Source: Solirubrobacter taibaiensis | GTDB lineage: Bacteria; Actinomycetota; Thermoleophilia; Solirubrobacterales; Solirubrobacteraceae | Direction: 5' to 3' | NCBI GenBank assembly: GCA_027587225.1 | Contig: JAPDDQ010000051.1 | Coordinates: 1 to 53,994 of the forward strand | DNA length: 53,994 nt | Shown here: positions 1 to 10,400 of the stretch, one piece after another | Layout of the letters: each line of letters starts with the position of its first letter | Position numbering within the stretch: the stretch's first letter is position 1 | Made by a program: the position numbers and the translations under genes | The notes under the pieces: model-generated | What the model saw: only the letters and a program-made list of their open reading frames with translations | Databases searched by the model: none | What the model was told of the DNA's origin: nothing

Positions 1-270
1 CGCGGCGGCGGCTACGGCGGCGGCCGTGGCGGCGGCGGGTACGGCGGCGGCGGTCGCGGTGGCCGCGGCGGCTACGACCGTGGCGGCGCCGGCCGAGGCG
101 ACATCGAGCAGCACGGCCGCGACGGCGGGTTCAGCTCGCGCGTCCGCATCATCGGCCTCGAAGCCCTCCAGGACGCGGTCTCGAACAACGCGCCCGCCGA
201 GTCCGAGGACTCCGGCAACGGCAACGGCAACGGCGCCGAGTCCAACACCACCGAGACGCAGAACTCCTAG
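1..270 (+). CDS. RGG/glycine-rich protein, C-terminal part (5' end outside the window)
   Basis: The frame is open from base 1 and stops at TAG 268-270, giving 89 visible residues. The first ~32 residues are Gly/Arg/Tyr repeats of the RGG and GGYGGG kind, typical of low-complexity tails that bind nucleic acid. A more ordered stretch follows, containing SSRVRIIGLEALQDAV, and the end is a polar Asn/Gly/Ser/Thr-rich tail. I do not recognise the family. The tail lacks the acidic DDDIPF-type tip of SSB, so SSB is not supported, although a glycine-rich SSB-like or RNA-binding protein remains possible. The start and the main domain lie upstream of the window. Confidence 0.7.
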   Translation, partial: RGGGYGGGRGGGGYGGGGRGGRGGYDRGGAGRGDIEQHGRDGGFSSRVRIIGLEALQDAVSNNAPAESEDSGNGNGNGAESNTTETQNS

Positions 271-434
271 CTGGTTGGTTGGTGCGCCGCGGCGGCCTCG
301 GTCGCCGCGGCCGCGCTAGCCGCGTGAACGGCCGAGCACACCGTCGGGCGTCGCGCGCTTGTGCGGGTGAGCCGGTTGCACCGGGTGCGCCCGGGCGCGG
401 CCGGAGCGCCTGCTCGGCGAGGGTTAGGCACGAT

Positions 435-453
435 CCGGTCCTGACAGGACCGG
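435..453. terminator. 9-bp-arm palindrome with following T-rich stretch
   Basis: The arms CCGGTCCTG (435-443) and CAGGACCGG (445-453) are perfect complements around A444. As RNA this would fold as a 7-bp stem with a TGACA loop, followed on the plus strand by TTTGTT. It could terminate the gene ending at 270, although it lies 165 nt downstream. Confidence 0.4.
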
Positions 454-512
454 TTTGTTCCTCGCTCCCCGGCGAATGAGCGGCAACGCGCCACCCGGGC
501 ACGCGAACCGCG

Positions 513-539
513 AGTTCGGACCGTATAACGGTCCGAACT
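513..539. repeat. 27-bp perfect inverted repeat
   Basis: The arms are AGTTCGGACCGT (513-524) and ACGGTCCGAACT (528-539) around a 3-bp AT centre. The symmetry and short centre look more like a dimeric-repressor operator than a terminator. No divergent promoter or regulator gene is visible nearby. Confidence 0.6.
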
Positions 540-580
540 GATCCCTCGCGTGGCGAGGACCGTCCCTCGGCGTGAAACGA

Positions 581-602
581 CGTGAACGCCGAGGCGTTCA
601 CG
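581..602. repeat. 22-bp perfect inverted repeat
   Basis: The arms CGTGAACGCC (581-590) and GGCGTTCACG (593-602) flank a 2-bp centre. It lies 21 bp beyond a smaller dyad, CCTCGC-gtg-GCGAGG (544-558). Confidence 0.55.
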
Positions 603-651
603 CAGTGCGGGGCACCCGCCTCACCCGCACAAAGCACGCCCGCCCCGACGG

Positions 652-688
652 GTCAAGAAACCCGTACGCGAAGCACGAGTTTCTTGAC
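652..688 (-). terminator. Possible terminator hairpin of the MFS gene
   Basis: The arms GTCAAGAAAC (652-661) and GTTTCTTGAC (679-688) are separated by 17 nt. It lies 28 bp downstream of the stop of the minus-strand MFS gene, a normal terminator position. There is no uninterrupted T tract after it, so the role is inferred. Confidence 0.4.
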
Positions 689-715
689 GCGGCGGACAGC
701 GGGTGTGCTCGCCGT

Positions 716-2131
716 TCAGCCCGGCTCGGCCGCCGGCGGCGGCGGGTGGCGTGGCAAGAACCACGCCGGGATCAGGGCCAGCGCGGTGAGGCCCACCGCC
801 CACCAGAAGGTGTGGGCGAAGGCGTCCGCGAGCGCCCCGGCGGTCTCAGTCGACGATCGCGGCAGCTCACCGCCGAGCTGGCGTTCGAGCACGACTGTCA
901 ACACCGCCACACCGACGGAGCCACCGACGGTCCGGATGATGTTGATCAGGGACGTCGCGCGGGGGACGGCGGCGCGTGAGAGGGTCTGGTAGGCGGCGGC
1001 CATCGACGGCATCATCGTCATGCCGAGCCCGATGCCGCGGACGAAGAGCGCACCCGCCAGCACGACGAGGCTCGTGGACGCCGAGAGCTGGGTGAACACC
1101 AGCGTGCCGGCCAGCGCGATCAGCACGCCGAACGGCACGATCCGCCCCGCGCCCAACTTGTCCGTCAGCCGCCCCGCGATCGGCATCGCGATCGCCGCTC
1201 CGATCCCCTGCGGCGCCAGCAGCAGACCGGCCGAGAGCGCGCTCTCCTCCCGCACCACCTGGTAGTAGAGCGGCAGGATCAGCATCGCGCCGAACAGGGA
1301 CACGCCGAAGATGAACGTCGTGCCGGACGCGGCGGCGAATGCGCGGTCCTTGAACAACGTCAGGTCGACCAGCGTCCCGCGCCCGCGCAGCGACCAGAAC
1401 GCGAACGCCACCAGCAACGCGGCTCCGCCGAGGATCCCGATCAGCACGCGCGGGTCGAGCACGGTCCCCGCGGTGCCGACCTCCGAGAGCCCGAAGATCA
1501 GCAGCGCGAGCCCGGGCGACAGGAGCAGCATCCCGCGCACGTCGAGCCGGGAGTTGCCCGCCCGCTCGGCCCGCGGCAGGATCCGGTACGCGAGCGCCAA
1601 AGCGATCGCGCCGACGGGCAGGTTGACGAAGAAGATCCAGCGCCAGGAGAAGTGGTCGACGATCAGGCCGCCGATCACGGGGCCGAGGATCGGGCCGAGC
1701 AGCGTCGGCACCCCGATCACGCTCATCACGCGCCCCATCCGCTGCGGCCCGGCGGCCTGGGCCAGGATCGCCTGCCCGACCGGCATGATCATGCCGCCGC
1801 CGAACCCCTGCAGGACGCGGAAGACGATCAGCGACTCGACGCTCCAGGCCAGGCCGCACAGCCCGGACCCGAGCAGGAACAGGGATACGGAGACCATCCA
1901 GACCCTCCGCCCGCTGAAGCGCTCCATCGCCCAGCCGGTCAGCGGGATCACGGTCGCCAGGGCGAGCAGGTAGCCCGTGGAGACCCACTGGATCGACGTC
2001 AGCGACGCGTCCAGGTCACGCGCGAGCGTCTCGATCGCGACGTTGACGATCGTGGTGTCGAGGATCGACATGATCGTGCCGAGCACGACGACCGACGCGA
2101 GCCGCCACAGACCGCGATCCATCGCGACCAC
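716..2131 (-). CDS. MFS efflux transporter, DHA2 (EmrB/QacA) family
   Basis: 471 residues, predicted drug:H+ antiporter in the inner membrane with 14 TM segments. Segment 1 carries the DHA2 motif LDTTIVNVAI, and further family motifs are visible (GYLLALATVIPLTGW; GFGGGMIMPVGQAI; the motif C-like segment GPILGPVIGGLI with FFVNLPVGAI after it). Length fits the family. GTG at 2131 or ATG at 2122 could start it. It is divergent from the malic enzyme gene with only 29 bp between the starts, so the two promoters must overlap. Substrate cannot be told from sequence. Confidence 0.9.
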   Translation of the reverse strand: MVAMDRGLWRLASVVVLGTIMSILDTTIVNVAIETLARDLDASLTSIQWVSTGYLLALATVIPLTGWAMERFSGRRVWMVSVSLFLLGSGLCGLAWSVESLIVFRVLQGFGGGMIMPVGQAILAQAAGPQRMGRVMSVIGVPTLLGPILGPVIGGLIVDHFSWRWIFFVNLPVGAIALALAYRILPRAERAGNSRLDVRGMLLLSPGLALLIFGLSEVGTAGTVLDPRVLIGILGGAALLVAFAFWSLRGRGTLVDLTLFKDRAFAAASGTTFIFGVSLFGAMLILPLYYQVVREESALSAGLLLAPQGIGAAIAMPIAGRLTDKLGAGRIVPFGVLIALAGTLVFTQLSASTSLVVLAGALFVRGIGLGMTMMPSMAAAYQTLSRAAVPRATSLINIIRTVGGSVGVAVLTVVLERQLGGELPRSSTETAGALADAFAHTFWWAVGLTALALIPAWFLPRHPPPPAAEPG

Positions 2132-2160
2132 GCTACCCGCCGAGATGAGAGCATCCTCGG

Positions 2161-3636
<1,476 letters not shown>

Positions 3637-3657
3637 CCCCAGGCCCGTAGACGCGAC

Positions 3658-4494
3658 ATGCGAGTGACAATCACGGGCGCGAGCGGCCTGATCGGAACCA
3701 AGCTGCGCGCGGCGCTCGAGGCGCGCGGCGACGAGGTCATCCCTGTCTCCTTGCGCGACCGTGGCCCGATCGAGCTCGGCGACGTGGTCGTGCACCTCGC
3801 CGGCGAGAACGTCGCCCAGCGCTGGACGGACGAGAGCCGCAAGCGGATCGAGGAATCACGCGTGGACGGCACGCGCCGCGTCGTCGAGGCCATCAACGCC
3901 GCCGAGACGAAGCCCACCGCGTTGATCAGCTCCAGCGCCGTCGGCTACTACGGCAAGCACGGCGACGAGAAGCTCGACGAGAGCACCCCGCCCGGTGACG
4001 ACTTCCTGGCCCGCGTCTGCGTCGCCTGGGAGCACGAGGCCCAGCAGGCGCAGACGCGCGTGGTGCTTATCCGCACCGGCGTCGTGCTCGACAAGAGCGC
4101 CGGCGCGCTGGCGAAGATGCTGCTGCCGTTCAAGCTCGGTGTCGGCGGCCCCGTCGCCGGCGGCGACCAGTACATGCCGTGGATCCACCTGGACGACGTC
4201 GTCGGCATCTACCTCGCCGCGATCGACGACGCGAGCTGGACCGGCCCGGTCAACGCCACCGCGCCCGAGCCCGTCACGAACAAAGAGTTCAGCCGCGCAC
4301 TCGGGCGTGCGCTGCACCGCCCGGCGATCGCCCCGATCCCCGGGTTCGCGATTCGCAGCCTGTACGGCGACATGGCGGAGATCGTCACCGAGGGCCAGCG
4401 CGCCGTTCCGAAGCGCACCTTGGAGCTCGGCTACCGGTTTCTGTACACCGATCTCGAAGACGCACTCAAGAAGGCGACATCAGCGCCCGCCTGA
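3658..4494 (+). CDS. TIGR01777 family NAD-dependent epimerase/dehydratase-like protein
   Basis: 278 residues, extended short-chain dehydrogenase fold. The Rossmann motif TGASGLIG sits at 6-13, the signature SSAVGYYG follows at about residue 97, and MPWIHLDDVVGIYLAAI is the usual mid-domain motif. The C-terminal DUF1731-like portion ends near ALKKATSAPA. Members are related to E. coli YfcH and plant SulA; the substrate is not established. It follows the malic enzyme gene by 21 bp on the same strand. Confidence 0.9.
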   Translation: MRVTITGASGLIGTKLRAALEARGDEVIPVSLRDRGPIELGDVVVHLAGENVAQRWTDESRKRIEESRVDGTRRVVEAINAAETKPTALISSSAVGYYGKHGDEKLDESTPPGDDFLARVCVAWEHEAQQAQTRVVLIRTGVVLDKSAGALAKMLLPFKLGVGGPVAGGDQYMPWIHLDDVVGIYLAAIDDASWTGPVNATAPEPVTNKEFSRALGRALHRPAIAPIPGFAIRSLYGDMAEIVTEGQRAVPKRTLELGYRFLYTDLEDALKKATSAPA

Positions 4495-4512
4495 GGGCAT
4501 GATTGAAGAGGA

Positions 4513-4806
4513 ATGGTTCTTCCGCCGGAACTGGATCGGCTCGGCGCGGTGCTCACGCACGCCGCGACGCGTCAACGCACCCGCGAGCGGCGCCGCCGCC
4601 GCATCACCGGCGGCCTCGCCGCCGGTCTGCTCGTGTTCGCGGCGATGGCGCCTTCGCAGATCGAACGCGCCGACCAGCCGATCCTGCGGCTGGCGGCAGG
4701 CGGAAGCGCGCAGGCCGCGGAGCCCTGTGATCAGCCCCGCGGCGCGCGCTTCGATCTCGTGAAGACCTGCGGGGAGGGTCCAACCCCCCCGCAGGCAGTT
4801 CGCTAG
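4513..4806 (+). CDS. Hypothetical small protein with one membrane segment
   Basis: 97 residues: an N-terminal helix, an Arg-rich patch (RERRRRR, residues ~24-30), one hydrophobic segment (ITGGLAAGLLVFAAMAP), then a polar tail with two cysteines. The pattern is that of a single-pass or signal-anchor protein. The ATG at 4513 is preceded by GAAGAGGA, closer than ideal for a ribosome site. The 3' end contains a hairpin (4766-4795), and the stop overlaps the last bases of the opposing gene (4803-4806). The family is not recognised, and the gene call itself is moderate. Confidence 0.5.
   Translation: MVLPPELDRLGAVLTHAATRQRTRERRRRRITGGLAAGLLVFAAMAPSQIERADQPILRLAAGGSAQAAEPCDQPRGARFDLVKTCGEGPTPPQAVR
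4766..4795. terminator. Hairpin between convergent genes
   Basis: CCTGCGGGG (4766-4774) pairs with CCCCGCAGG (4787-4795), and inner GGG/CCC pairs add to the stem. It lies inside the end of the small plus-strand ORF and just beyond the last gene of the liv operon, so it could serve both directions. There is no T tract. Confidence 0.5.
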
Positions 4807-5063
4807 CTGCTCGCCTTGGACGGCACGCGCTTCTGCGCGCCGAAGGGGCCGAGCTGCTTCCACTTCGATTCCGGCTTGGGCGGAATGACGAGCCAGATGA
4901 TCGTGCCGACGATCGACAGGATCAGACCGGTCGCCAGGCCCGGGCGGTCGCCGTAGCCCTTGCGCTCGGACAGGTACGACGCGGCGATGGTGGAGACCAG
5001 CCAGAGGTACATCCAGAACAGGTTCCAGGCGCCGTCGGTGAGTCCCGCGTAGATGAGGGTCAT
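4803..5063 (-). CDS. Small two-TM membrane protein at the end of the liv operon
   Basis: 86 residues. Two hydrophobic segments are visible (LFWMYLWLVSTIAASYL and LATGLILSIVGTIIWLVI), separated by a short charged loop, followed by a Lys/Pro-rich tail. The ATG overlaps the TGA of livF (ATGA, 5060-5063), so it is translationally coupled to the ABC transporter. It is not a standard Liv subunit. It may be a small accessory or stabilising peptide, but nothing in the sequence names its job. Confidence 0.75.
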   Translation of the reverse strand: MTLIYAGLTDGAWNLFWMYLWLVSTIAASYLSERKGYGDRPGLATGLILSIVGTIIWLVIPPKPESKWKQLGPFGAQKRVPSKASS

Positions 5064-5770
5064 GTTCCGAGGTACGCCTTCTGGACGTCGGGGTTGGTCC
5101 GCAGCGTGTCGGAGTCACCCGTCATCGCCACCTTGCCGGTTTCGAGCACGTACGCACGCTTGGACACGTCCAGCGCGAAGTTCGCGTTCTGCTCGACCAG
5201 GAGGATCGTCATGCCCTCCCGGTTGATCTCGGCGATGGTCTCGTAGATGCGCTCGGTGAGCACGGGCGAGATGCCCATCGACGGCTCGTCGAGCAACAGC
5301 ACCTTCGGGTCGGCCATCATCGCGCGCCCGATGGCGAGCATCTGCTGCTCACCGCCGGACATCGTGCCCGCCTTCTGGGCCTGACGTTCCTCCAAGCGCG
5401 GGAACAGCTCGAAGATCCGCTGGAGATCCTTCTCGATCTGCGCGGAGTCCCGGCGCAGGTACGCGCCGAGCTCGAGGTTCTCGCGGACCGTCATGCGCTG
5501 GAAGCACTTGCGGCCCTCCGGCGACTGGGCGATGCCCATGCCGGTGATCTCCTGCGCGGGGAGATGCGTGATCTCCTCGCCGTCGAGCACGATCGAGCCC
5601 GTGCGAGCGGGCGTGAGCCCGGAGATGGAGCGCAAGGTCGTCGACTTGCCGGCGCCGTTGGAGCCGATCAGCGTGACGCACTCGCCCTCTTCCACGGTCA
5701 ACGAGATGCCCTTGAGCGCCTGGATGTTGCCGTAGTAGGTGTGGATGTCGTCCACCTGCAGGAAGCTCAT
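5060..5770 (-). CDS. livF: Branched-chain amino-acid type ABC transporter, ATP-binding protein LivF
   Basis: 236 residues, cytoplasmic ATPase of a HAAT-family importer. The P-loop GSNGAGKST is at 36-44, the signature MSGGEQQ at 137-143 and Walker B LLLDEP at 158-163. Length and motifs are those of LivF. Its start overlaps the livG stop by 4 bp (5767-5770) and its stop overlaps the next small gene by 4 bp. It pairs with LivG as the heterodimeric motor for LivH/LivM. Confidence 0.95.
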   Translation of the reverse strand: MSFLQVDDIHTYYGNIQALKGISLTVEEGECVTLIGSNGAGKSTTLRSISGLTPARTGSIVLDGEEITHLPAQEITGMGIAQSPEGRKCFQRMTVRENLELGAYLRRDSAQIEKDLQRIFELFPRLEERQAQKAGTMSGGEQQMLAIGRAMMADPKVLLLDEPSMGISPVLTERIYETIAEINREGMTILLVEQNANFALDVSKRAYVLETGKVAMTGDSDTLRTNPDVQKAYLGT

Positions 5771-6612
5771 GCCTTCTTCCTCCCTGCTTCTCCGGTCTCC
5801 GCGGCCGCCTTGCCCAGGTAGGCCTCGACGACCTTCGGGTTGGCCCGGACCTCGGCGGGCAGGCCCTCGGCGATCTTCTCGCCGTGGTCCAGCACCGTCA
5901 GACGCTCGGACACGCCCATGACGACCTTCATGTCGTGCTCGATGAGCAGGATCGTCATCCCCCGCTCGTCGCGCAACTGGTGCATGAGCTCGGTGAGCGC
6001 CGCAGACTCCTGCGGGTTCATGCCGGCCGTCGGCTCGTCCAGCAGCAGGATCTTCGGGTCCGACGCGAGCGCGCGGGCGATCTCCACCCGGCGCTGATCG
6101 CCGTAGGACAGGTTCGTCGCCATCCAGTCGTGGTGACGTTCCTTGATGCCCACGTACGTGAGCTCGGCTCGCGCCTTCTCGTTGACCTCACGCTCCTCGC
6201 GCCGCGTGCTGGGCAGACGCAGGATCGAGCCCACGAGCCCGGACTTCATGCGCGAGTTGGCCCCGATCATCACGTTCTCGGTGGCCGACATGGTCGAGAA
6301 GAGGCGGATGTTCTGGAACGTCCGCGCCATCCCGGCCTTCATCACGAGGTCCGGACGGGCACCGGTGATGTTGCGGTCGCCCAGGGCGATCGTGCCGAAC
6401 GTCGGGCGGTAGAAGCCCGTGAGCATGTTGAAGAACGTCGTCTTGCCTGCGCCGTTGGGTCCGATGATCGAGACGATCGACTTCTCCGGCAGGGTGAACG
6501 AGACGTCACTGACGGCGGTAAGGCCGCCGAACTGCTTGGTGATGTTGGCCGCGTCGAGGATCACCGGGTTGGAGAGCGACGGGGCGGGCGTTGAACTCTG
6601 CGTGGCGCTCAT
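5767..6612 (-). CDS. livG: Branched-chain amino-acid type ABC transporter, ATP-binding protein LivG
   Basis: 281 residues from the ATG at 6612; the open frame extends further upstream, but that part is a shadow of livM. P-loop GPNGAGKT at 51-58, signature LSYGDQRRVEIARAL, Walker B ILLLDEPTAGMNP. The extra residues in the helical region (around MKSGLVGSILRLP) and the C-terminal ENPKVVEAYLG-like ending (here ANPKVVEAYLG) are typical of LivG. ATGA overlap with livM at 6609-6612. Confidence 0.95.
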   Translation of the reverse strand: MSATQSSTPAPSLSNPVILDAANITKQFGGLTAVSDVSFTLPEKSIVSIIGPNGAGKTTFFNMLTGFYRPTFGTIALGDRNITGARPDLVMKAGMARTFQNIRLFSTMSATENVMIGANSRMKSGLVGSILRLPSTRREEREVNEKARAELTYVGIKERHHDWMATNLSYGDQRRVEIARALASDPKILLLDEPTAGMNPQESAALTELMHQLRDERGMTILLIEHDMKVVMGVSERLTVLDHGEKIAEGLPAEVRANPKVVEAYLGKAAAETGEAGRKKA

Positions 6613-7816
6613 GCTCGTGCCGTGTAGAGGTTGTCGTCCGTGGTCTCGACGTGATCGACGAGCTCCATCTTGTGCCTCCGCTCTGGGAGCAGGCCCTGCG
6701 GGCGCAGGATCATCATGATCAACAGCAGGAAGCCGTAGACCGCGAACGTGATCTGCGTCATGTCGAAGTCCAGCCCGACGTTGGACGGGAGGTCGTTGAT
6801 GACGTCCGGGATCAAGTAGTTGTTGATGATCGAGAGCACGATGGCGCCGATCACAACGCCCCAGATCGAGCCGAGGCCGCCGAGGATGACCATGGCCAGC
6901 ACCAGGATCGAGAACGAGAACTGGAACTGGTCGGCGTTGACGGTGTTCAGCAGCGACGCCAGGAAGGCGCCCGAGATGCCGCCGAACGCCGCGCCGGAGG
7001 CGTAGGCCATCAGCTTGGTCTTGACCGCCGGGACGCCCATCGCCACCGCGGCGATCTCGTCCTCGCGCAGGGCCACCCAGGCCCGGCCCATCCGTGAGTC
7101 CCGCAGGCGGAAGTTCACGAACAGCACCACCACGACCAGGAACAAGGCGAACCAGTACCAGGGTTTCTTGTCCAAGACCGTGAATGGGTCCAGGAATGGC
7201 AGATCGATCCGGTCGACCGGCGAGATGCCCTGACGGCCGGCGGTGATCGGCGTGCCGCCGAGAATCGTCGTGCCGTCCAGGTTGACCGCCAGGCGGCCGA
7301 TGATCTCGCCGAACGCCAGCGTCACGATGGCGATGTAGTCGCCGCGCAGACGCAGGGTCGGCAGGCCGATGATCATGCCCGCGATCGTGGTCAAGATGAT
7401 GGCTATGACCAGGACTATCAGGAAGTTGACGTGGATGCCTGGCAAGTTCAACGCGTTGCCACCGACGAGGATGTGGATGCCTTCCTCGTTGTTGACGTAC
7501 GCGAAGTGGCCCGACGCGAACCAGCCCACGGCGAATGCGCCGAAGGCGAAGAACGCCACGTAACCCAGATCCAACAGGCCGGCGAAGCCGACGATGATGT
7601 TCAGGCCGAGCGCCATCACCACGTAGGCGAGAGCGACGGCCATCTGCTGCATGAGGTTGGCCTTGTCCCCGATGGCGGGGATGAGCGGCAACAACGCCGC
7701 AATGGCCAGGAAGATGCCCGGGATGAGGCCCTTCTCGGCCCAACCGGGGAGCTGGAAGCCTGACTTCTGGCCCGTGGGATCGGGAGGCGTCGGCTGCGCT
7801 TCTGAGGCTGCGACGC

Positions 7817-7820
<4 letters not shown>
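6609..7820 (-). CDS. livM: Branched-chain amino-acid type ABC transporter, permease LivM
   Basis: 403 residues from the ATG at 7820, chosen because it gives an ATGA overlap with livH like the other junctions of this operon; the frame is open to 7910. Many TM segments are visible, with the LivM core pattern GLLDLGYVAFFAFGAF and the permease loop WVALREDEIAAVAMG that contacts the ATPases. The C-terminal tail after LRPQGLL is cytoplasmic. It forms the membrane channel with LivH. Confidence 0.94.
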
Positions 7821-8872
<1,052 letters not shown>

Positions 8873-8916
8873 TCAGTCCGTATGTATGGGTTGAGGTCCG
8901 ACCGGAAATAGGCGAC

Positions 8917-8948
8917 CGGCCGGGAGCGGAAAGGTCCGCTCCCGGCCG
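8917..8948 (-). terminator. 14-bp stem-loop between livJ and livH
   Basis: The arms 8917-8930 and 8935-8948 are perfectly complementary over 14 bp with a 4-nt loop. No T tract follows on the minus strand. Such stems after a binding-protein gene commonly reduce read-through or protect the upstream mRNA, giving more binding protein than permease. That role is inferred here. Confidence 0.7.
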
Positions 8949-8992
8949 AGCATACGCCTATGTGCGGCGGTGGCCTATGGCCACTTGGGCGC

Positions 8993-10267
8993 TTAGCCCG
9001 CCTGCGCCTTGATCGTCTGGTCGAACGTCAGCTCGCCGTCCTTGACGCTGTAGGCGCCGTAGTCGGTGAGCGTGGTGTCGCCGTTCTCGTCGATCGAGTA
9101 CGTGCCGAGCACCGAGGAGCGGTCCTTGGTCGCGAACAGCGCTTCCTTGATCTTCTCCTTGGAGGCGTCGCCCGAACGCTCGATGGCGTCGAGGGCGAGC
9201 AGCATGGCCTCGTAGCCGTAAATGGCGTACGGGTCCGGGTTGTCCACGCCGTACTTGGCCGTGAACTCCTCGAAGAACTTCTGACCCTCCGGCGGGTACT
9301 GGTCCGGGGAGAGCGTGGCGACGGTGACCTTGACCTGCGGGTTCAGGGCCGCGGGGATGCCGCCGTCCTTCTCGGAGACGAAGCCGGTCTCGGCCACGCC
9401 GTCCGGGCCGTACAGGCCGGCTTCGGAACCGAGGGCCGCAGCGAAGTCCTTGAACTGCTGGACCGCGTTGTTGGCGGTGATGCCCGAGTACACGAAGCAG
9501 TCAGCGCCGGCAGCCTTGGCCTTCTGAGCGAGCGAGCGGTAGTTCGACGCGTTCTTGTCGATCGCGTCGTTGCTCGACAGCTCGAGGCCCTGCTCCTTGG
9601 CGGAGATCTCGATGACGCGAGCCAGACCGGCGCCGTAGACCTCCTTGTCGTTGGTCATGGCGACCTTGGTGCAGCCGTCCTGCTTCATCAGCGTGACGAG
9701 AGCCGCAGCCTGGATCGTGTCCTTCGGAACGATGCGCGTGTAGGTGCGATCGCCCGTCGGGTAGTACTTGTCCGGCTCGCCGGGCTCAGAGCCCGGGTCG
9801 TTCGTGGTCAGGCCCACGTACGTGTTGGCCGGGGAGATCTGCGGAACGCCCGCCTCAGAGAGGATCGGGATCGAGACCTTCGAGGCGCCCGAGTTGAACG
9901 CGCCGATGTAAACGGCGGTCGACTCGTCCTGGGCGGCCTTGAGCGCGTTGGCCGACTCGGTCTCCGGCGTCCACGAACCAGCCTGCGCCGTGGAGTCGTC
10001 GAGCGACTCGTACTTGACCGAGTGCGGGCCGGCCTTGCCCTGCTTCTGCTCAAGCGCGAGCTTGATGCCGTTGACCATGGCCTCGGTCTGGACGCGGGAA
10101 GCGCCCTGCAGCGGCAGCGACGAGAAAACCGTCACGCTCTTGCCTTCGGCCGTTTCGGTCCCGCCGCCACCACCGGTGGTCGGCTCTTCTTCATCCCCAC
10201 AGGCCGCAACGCCGAGCGCGAGCGCGGCCACCAGGCAGCTGGTAGCTGCCATGTACTTAGAACGCAA
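8993..10267 (-). CDS. livJ: Branched-chain amino-acid type ABC transporter, substrate-binding lipoprotein
   Basis: About 424 residues, Leu/Ile/Val-binding periplasmic-type protein (Peripla_BP_6). A lipoprotein signal peptide ends at lipobox LGVAAC, followed by an acidic and Gly-rich linker. Mature-domain features include SSLPLQGASRVQTEAMVNG and YGYEAMLLALDAIERSG. I prefer TTG at 10267: AGGAGGGG lies at 10272-10279, 6 nt upstream. An ATG at 10282 is in frame, but that start would put the ribosome site inside the gene. It heads the liv operon. The exact ligand (Leu/Ile/Val, amides or urea) is not decidable. Confidence 0.93.
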   Translation of the reverse strand: MRSKYMAATSCLVAALALGVAACGDEEEPTTGGGGGTETAEGKSVTVFSSLPLQGASRVQTEAMVNGIKLALEQKQGKAGPHSVKYESLDDSTAQAGSWTPETESANALKAAQDESTAVYIGAFNSGASKVSIPILSEAGVPQISPANTYVGLTTNDPGSEPGEPDKYYPTGDRTYTRIVPKDTIQAAALVTLMKQDGCTKVAMTNDKEVYGAGLARVIEISAKEQGLELSSNDAIDKNASNYRSLAQKAKAAGADCFVYSGITANNAVQQFKDFAAALGSEAGLYGPDGVAETGFVSEKDGGIPAALNPQVKVTVATLSPDQYPPEGQKFFEEFTAKYGVDNPDPYAIYGYEAMLLALDAIERSGDASKEKIKEALFATKDRSSVLGTYSIDENGDTTLTDYGAYSVKDGELTFDQTIKAQAG

Positions 10268-10271
10268 AGAA

Positions 10272-10279
10272 CCCCTCCT
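10272..10279 (-). promoter_or_regulatory. Shine-Dalgarno site that decides the livJ start
   Basis: AGGAGGGG on the minus strand is 6 nt upstream of the TTG at 10267-10265 and downstream of the competing ATG at 10282-10280. Confidence 0.65.
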
Positions 10280-10303
10280 CATGAGGCTCGTATTCGGGCG
10301 GCG

Positions 10304-10332
10304 ATTCTACGCATGCCCCGTACAGGCGGCAA
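10304..10332 (-). promoter_or_regulatory. Probable sigma70-type promoter of the liv operon
   Basis: On the minus strand, TTGCCG (10332-10327) and TAGAAT (10309-10304) are separated by exactly 17 bp. The -10 box matches TATAAT at five of six positions. Transcription would begin about 30 nt before the livJ start. Confidence 0.6.
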
Positions 10333-10341
10333 CAGCGTAGA

Positions 10342-10375
10342 CCTCCGTTCAGCGGAACGTAGCGCTCCGCGGAGG
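10342..10375 (-). terminator. Possible end-of-operon hairpin after the trp cluster
   Basis: CCTCCG (10342-10347) pairs with CGGAGG (10370-10375), and an inner TCCG/CGGA pairing gives a compound stem. It lies 26 bp downstream of the 54-codon gene that ends the trp operon and just upstream of the livJ promoter. No clear T tract. Confidence 0.35.
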
Positions 10376-10400
10376 GGCTTAGCGCGACCGCAACGAAGGC

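Larger units (their letters stand above)
271..715. other. 445-bp gene-free gap rich in palindromes
   Basis: This lies between the plus-strand gene ending at 270 and the minus-strand MFS gene ending at 716. None of the small open frames here has a credible start signal or a recognisable product. It holds five inverted repeats: 435-453, 513-539, 544-558, 581-602 and 652-688. The hexamer GGACCG or its complement CGGTCC appears five times within 130 bp (436-441, 447-452, 518-523, 529-534, 557-562). Some of the repeats may be terminators for the two converging genes; the rest look like operator dyads or stems of a structured RNA. Confidence 0.7.

Noticed and set aside
435..688. Reading the palindrome cluster as RNase P, tmRNA or 6S RNA
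   Set aside because: None of the conserved sequence blocks of these RNAs is recognisable; the stems have very short loops and look like DNA dyads.
6613..7743. Upstream extension of livG
   Set aside because: This lies in an alternative frame of livM with no motif; the ATG at 6612 fits the operon overlap.
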